A stretch of 64,000 nucleotides of DNA from Hymenoscyphus infarciens (taxonomy: Eukaryota > Ascomycota > Leotiomycetes > Helotiales > Helotiaceae). The DNA is taken from contig LLCB01000033.1 of assembly GCA_001414345.1 (NCBI GenBank), forward strand, positions 186,001 to 250,000, read 5' to 3'. The translations under genes were made by a program, and so were the position numbers. Positions 59,650-64,000 of this stretch are shown one piece after another; position 1 is the first letter of the stretch, and each line of letters opens with the position of its first letter. A model generated the notes under the pieces. That model was given only the letters and a program-made list of their open reading frames with translations. It made no database searches and had not been told where the DNA came from.

Positions 59650-62600
59650 TAATACTAGCTTCTAAGTAGTTTTCTTATAGCCTAGCTACTTAATCTTATA
59701 GTATAATTAGCGTTAATTTTTTAGAGGTTTATATATTTCTTATTCTAGGATATTCTTAATAATAAATCTTTCCTCTTTATTAATAGTAATTAGTTCTAGC
59801 TTAGGTTAAAGATAAGTATATAGATTATTATTCACTAGTTCTAGGTATTTAATAGATATAATAGAGTAAATCTTAAGCTAATTTAGTAGCTTAATTTTAA
59901 AGGCGAGGTTACTTACTAGCTATATAATCTTAAAAGATCTTAATCTTTAAAAAGATAGTTTTATATAATTTTAAAGATAGTAACTCTTATCTTATTTTTT
60001 TGCTATTTATAAGTATACTATACTACTAAATTTTAGAGGAGTATGTTTATTATTATAGTATATCTTTATATAAGCTTAGGCTATTTTAACTAACTATTCT
60101 ACTTAGTCTTATAAAGATTTATAATAAGTTAAGAAGTCTAGAATATCCTCTCTAGTATTAGTATTAAGCTTTGTCTTTATATCTTAGCTATATAATAAGA
60201 AGAAGAGCGTTACTCTAATAGAGGTGTTAATAAAAGAGTTAAGTAATAGCTAAATAAAAGGTATAAGATCCTTCTAGATTAACTAGTTATATACTCTACT
60301 AATAGTATATTATAAGATATAGACTATAGTTTAATTAGTATACTCTATCTAACTATTACCTACTAAATAATATACGGTAGTAAAGCTTAAGTTAACTTTT
60401 ATAAGCTTGAAAAGCTTATACTAGAACGCTAATTAAAACTTAGAGTTATAATTAGATATTATACTATTAAGTAGACTCTAATCTACGTAGATATATTTAA
60501 AGTATTAAGTAGTCTAATCCTTAATAGTATTAGTATCTTTATCTACTAAGAGCTTTATTATCTTTAAACACTTATAAGTAATAGTAAGTATCTTATTATT
60601 ACCTTAGGTAGAGATTAGAAAGCTGTCTATAAAATCTAATAATAGTACTTTTAAAAGTACTATAAGATATTTAATTAACTAAAGAGACTTTTAAAGTAGA
60701 GTATTAGAAGGCTTTACTTATTAATATACTAAGTAGCTCTTTATATATTCTATAATCTCTTAATATAATCTAGGATAGAAGACGTAACTTTTTATATATT
60801 AATAGATCCTTTTAATTCTAAAGTAGCTCTTATTATTATAAGTAAGAGATAAGAACTTTCCTAGATATACTTTTAGTATATAAAGAAGCTTATTAAAGAA
60901 TAATAGCTTCCTAATAAGCTTAAAACAAAAGTCTTTAAGAGTAGTTACTAGTACTTTAGTATACTTACTATCTATATATTATTTTAATATCTAAGCGAAT
61001 ATAAGCTTTAGAGATTAGTCTAAGAGTAGCTGCTTTATAACTTCTAATAGTAACTCTTTAGATATAGATAAGATTATGACTTTAGATAGAAAAGCTTATA
61101 TAAAATATATATTAGATTTAATCATAGCCTTCTTTTAAGATAATAGTTTTAGCTTATTATAAGGTAATCTTATTAAAGCGTCTATATTAATATAGGTCTT
61201 ACTTATATAGTGAATAATATTTATATACTATTTATAATAAGATAAAAACAATTACTAGTTTTATAGCTAGATCGACCTTTTACTCTTAATAGAGTCGTCG
61301 TTCTTAAATATATTAGTAATAGCTTAGTAATTAATAACTACTATAAAATCGTTATTATCTAGGTATTATAGTAACTTTTCTAAAGCTTAAATAAGTACGC
61401 TAGTCTCTAACTTTATTAGCTAGTATCTTTCCTTTATTAGTAATAATAATTTAAAAAGATATAAGATAAAATACTTAACTTCTTTATTATTTGTTTAATA
61501 TAATACTACTCTATAACCTATCTCTTTACTTCTATCTATATATAGCTTAAAGAGCTTTATAAAGTCTAGAAATACTAGTATAGATACGAAGTATAACTTA
61601 TCTTTAAGCTTTTCTTATATAGATTTACTATTATTAAGTAATTTAGCTAACTCTAAGTCTATTATAAAGGACTTTATTATACGTTTTAAATAGGTGTCGT
61701 GTTCTTTACTAGAAATTAGGAAGCCTTTAAACTCTAAGGTTTTTAGCTTAATTAATAGTATTATAATAGCGAAGTAATAAGTAATAAATTTATAGTAGTA
61801 TTTAAATAGCTTAAAGCTCTTTTTTAAGTTAGATAAGATATAAGGAAACTTTATTACTCTTATTACTTTAACCTTATCTTCTATCATATATAGATTATAT
61901 TATAATACTTAATAACCTAACACTTATAATCTTAATTAAGTAAAGTAGTATTTTAATAGTAAAGAAGTAACCTCTAACTTTATAAGGTAGTAGAGTACTT
62001 ACTTTAAATAGACTAGATATTCTTTTAAGATTCTTAAAAAGATAATAGTATTATTAATAAATATATATATAAATTACTAGAGTATATCTTTAAATATATC
62101 TTTTATATAATATTAGAAGAAGGCGAGTAATATAGCTAGCTTTATAGTACTAATAGTTAGTCTTTCTTAGCCTTTATAAGGTATTATAAAGGTCTACTTC
62201 TATCTATTCTTAAGATAAGTCGATTACTAGAAAAAGCTCTTTATTATATTAAGTATAGAAAACACGGTTATACTATATATTACTTATAGTATATCGTTCT
62301 ACTTAAGTAAGAGCTAAGTGTCTATATATAGTTTAGTATTAATTCTTTTTAAATCTACTACTATATAAGGTTTTCTATTATATTATACTATAAAAGCTAG
62401 TATAAAGGCTAGTAAAGGTTTCTTTAGAAGCACTTTTTTTAATAACGCCTATCTTAATTAACGAGTTAATAATACTATTTATTACTTCCTTATCTCTTTT
62501 TAATAGACTATAGAGAGCTTATTTTAGGTCTTTAATATCTATCTCTTCTTTAAAAGAGATAGATATCTCGATTCTATTATTAAAGTAATCTAACTTATTA

Positions 62601-63000
62601 TAGAATAGCTTAGCTTTGCTTTAAATAACGTCTTTAACCTTAGCTTAATATTCTTTATTCTATTCTAGTTTAATATTAGCTTAAGAAATGTTAATTAAAT
62701 CGTTAATTAGTTATATAAGGTAAGGCTAACTATTAAGATACTTACTTTTAGGTTATTCTAGTACTAAGAGTAGTCTTTTAAATATATTAACAAGATTAAG
62801 ATATACTAAATAATCAGCTAGAGGTAGTTTATCTAATAGCTCTAGGAACCTTAGTAACTATTCTTTTATAATCCTTATAGAAGCGTTACTAAGGTTTATA
62901 AATATAAGAGGTTTTTAATCTCTATTAGTAATTATATACGTAAGGCTGCTAAATTAGTTTAGTACTAGGCTGTTTTTCTAGTATAGTCTAACTATATACT
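59650..63000 (-). mobile_element. Ty3/Gypsy pol relic on the minus strand, different family from element 1
   Basis: On the minus strand, reverse transcriptase remains lie at about 61,980-62,530. They include IGVIKKS, DLSxE near a GLxxCPYIT-like segment, and YIFINNTIIFLRILKEYLVY for the YxDDxIIFSxTLEEHLxH motif. The connection follows at about 61,615-61,887 (KVIRVIKFPYILSNLKKSFK, then YYYKFITYYFAIIILLIKLK). Integrase C-terminal parts lie at about 60,060-60,400 (EYTN for the ERTNQ-type motif, LNSFINTSIRVTLF for LNNSxxxSTGxSP, and IYYNNKHTPLKFSSIVYL). A chromodomain-like stretch follows toward 59,700. Many stops; dead. LTRs were not located. Confidence 0.72.
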
Positions 63001-64000
63001 CTTATATTAATACTAGTAACTTCTTACTATAATAAACGCTAATATTCTAGCTCTATATAGTATTAACGATAGTGTTCTTTACTATATAGATAGTTGTATA
63101 TTTAAACTTCTTTTCTTCTTAATCTAATAGATAAGAGATATAGAATTTATAGCTATAGTAATTAAGATAATCGATACTACGTCTTTTTACTTAAAAGAAG
63201 TTTAAGTAATTTAGCTTTAGAAACGAAGTGCTTATAAGTATATTATAGCCTAGCTTGTTAATAATATAGAATTCTGCTTTAAAGAGGAACTCTTACTTAG
63301 AGGTATTATAGATAGTAAAGAGGATCTTTATAAAATTTTAAAGCCTTTAAGTACCTTTCTTAATACTTAAAAGGCTGACTATATTTAGCTCTTTTTTTAT
63401 CTTAATATATAAGAAGAAACGATCTACTATATATTTAGCTATAAGATTTATACCTAAACTAGTGTTTATGTAAAATTTAATATTCTAGCTTAATAAAGTA
63501 GTTAAGACGTACTTTATACTTATATAGTAGTAATACTAAGTACTATTTATAAAGTACTTACTATTACTTTTCTATTTTACGTTAGAGACTAGGACCTTTT
63601 AAGCTCTTTTATATAGTTAATTAGTATATAATAGCTTACTAAAGAACTCTACGTTGTTTAATAAGGCGTCTATTCTAATTATCTCTTTAATTAGTATATT
63701 TAAGAGTAATAGAGTTACTAGGCTCTTTACTAATAGATTTATAGAAGATAGAGAAAGTAGAGTAGTAGAAGAGAGTATATATATTATATTCGTTTCTTAT
63801 AATATAGAAGAATTAGGTAGAGTAGTAATAATTATTAGTAAAATACTAGATATAGGTAATATTTTGACTAGATAGCTTGTTTTAGATAGTTTATTATTTT
63901 TAAATTTTTTTTAGGTATTTTAGTGCTAGGACTAGTAATAGGTCTAGATTAGGCGATAGTAAGGATATATAATTCTCTTATTATATTATAATATTAATAT
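63001..64000. other. AT-rich sequence upstream of the minus-strand Gypsy pol
   Basis: Probably gag and protease of the same Gypsy element, judged only by position. No motif read with confidence. Confidence 0.35.

Larger units (their letters stand above)
27780..64000. repeat. AT-rich, RIP-like block of decayed transposons
   Basis: From here to the end of the window the sequence is dominated by TA dinucleotides, CpA and TpG look scarce, and no open frame exceeds 90 codons. Retroelement proteins can be read only by ignoring frequent TAA and TAG codons, which stand where Gln or Trp is expected. These are the hallmarks of repeat-induced point mutation in ascomycetes. The block extends beyond the window. 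No functional gene, tRNA or rRNA was seen in it. Confidence 0.85.

Noticed and set aside
63654..63875. 73-codon plus-strand frame at the window end
   Set aside because: AT-driven composition within a probable gag region of the opposite strand.
27780..64000. CRISPR array, rRNA or tRNA genes in the repeat-rich part
   Set aside because: The repeats are LTRs, inverted repeats and tandem minisatellites; no spacer pattern and no RNA gene signature was seen.

Overview
This window looks like nuclear DNA of a filamentous ascomycete, most likely a leotiomycete such as Botrytis, Sclerotinia or a relative. The evidence is short GT-AG introns of about 50-60 bases, a fungal gene set (INO80 subunit IEC3, Nop13, an NBR1-type autophagy receptor, a Barentsz/CASC3-type protein, an Atf1-type bZIP factor, a GST-like protein, a berberine-bridge-type FAD oxidase, a dead HET gene), and a very AT-rich block of retroelements carrying the marks of repeat-induced point mutation (RIP). 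The species is an inference from general gene style; no search was run.

The left part (1 to about 27,780) is an ordinary gene-bearing segment. In order it holds: a broken HET-domain gene (-), a tiny open frame with one in-frame stop (-), IEC3 (-), NOP13 (+), the NBR1-like receptor (-), the Btz-domain gene (-), the Atf1-like bZIP gene (-), the GST-like gene (-) and a secreted FAD oxidase (-). IEC3 and NOP13 are divergent across about 550 bases. All other genes face left. I rebuilt exons from splice signals, and reading-frame arithmetic closes exactly for IEC3, NBR1, the Btz gene, the GST-like gene and the oxidase. Intergenic stretches carry a degenerate GAGTAAGC repeat array, a dispersed non-coding repeat family and a dense set of microsatellites upstream of the bZIP gene.

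The right part (about 27,780 to 64,000) is a sharp-edged AT-rich block with no open frame over 90 codons. TpA is very common and CpA/TpG look rare. By translating through stops I recognise: a MITE-like element with long inverted repeats (29,050-29,553); a Ty3/Gypsy element with both LTRs, a polypurine tract and an antisense coding relic (29,776-43,331), split by a Tad-like LINE with a 14-base target-site duplication (31,365-37,072); a second, inverted, truncated copy of the same Gypsy family (43,332-46,998), which preserves the empty site of the LINE; a further LTR fragment; a small internally deleted Gypsy element whose two LTRs differ by textbook RIP changes (49,351-51,502); and another Gypsy pol on the minus strand (about 59,650-63,000). 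About 47,230-49,350 and 51,500-59,400 remain unidentified; part of the latter looks like a minus-strand coding relic with Ser/Thr-rich repeats.

The genes do not form one pathway. They are housekeeping RNA, chromatin and autophagy genes that run into a heterochromatin-like block, with a secreted oxidase as the last recognisable gene before the boundary.
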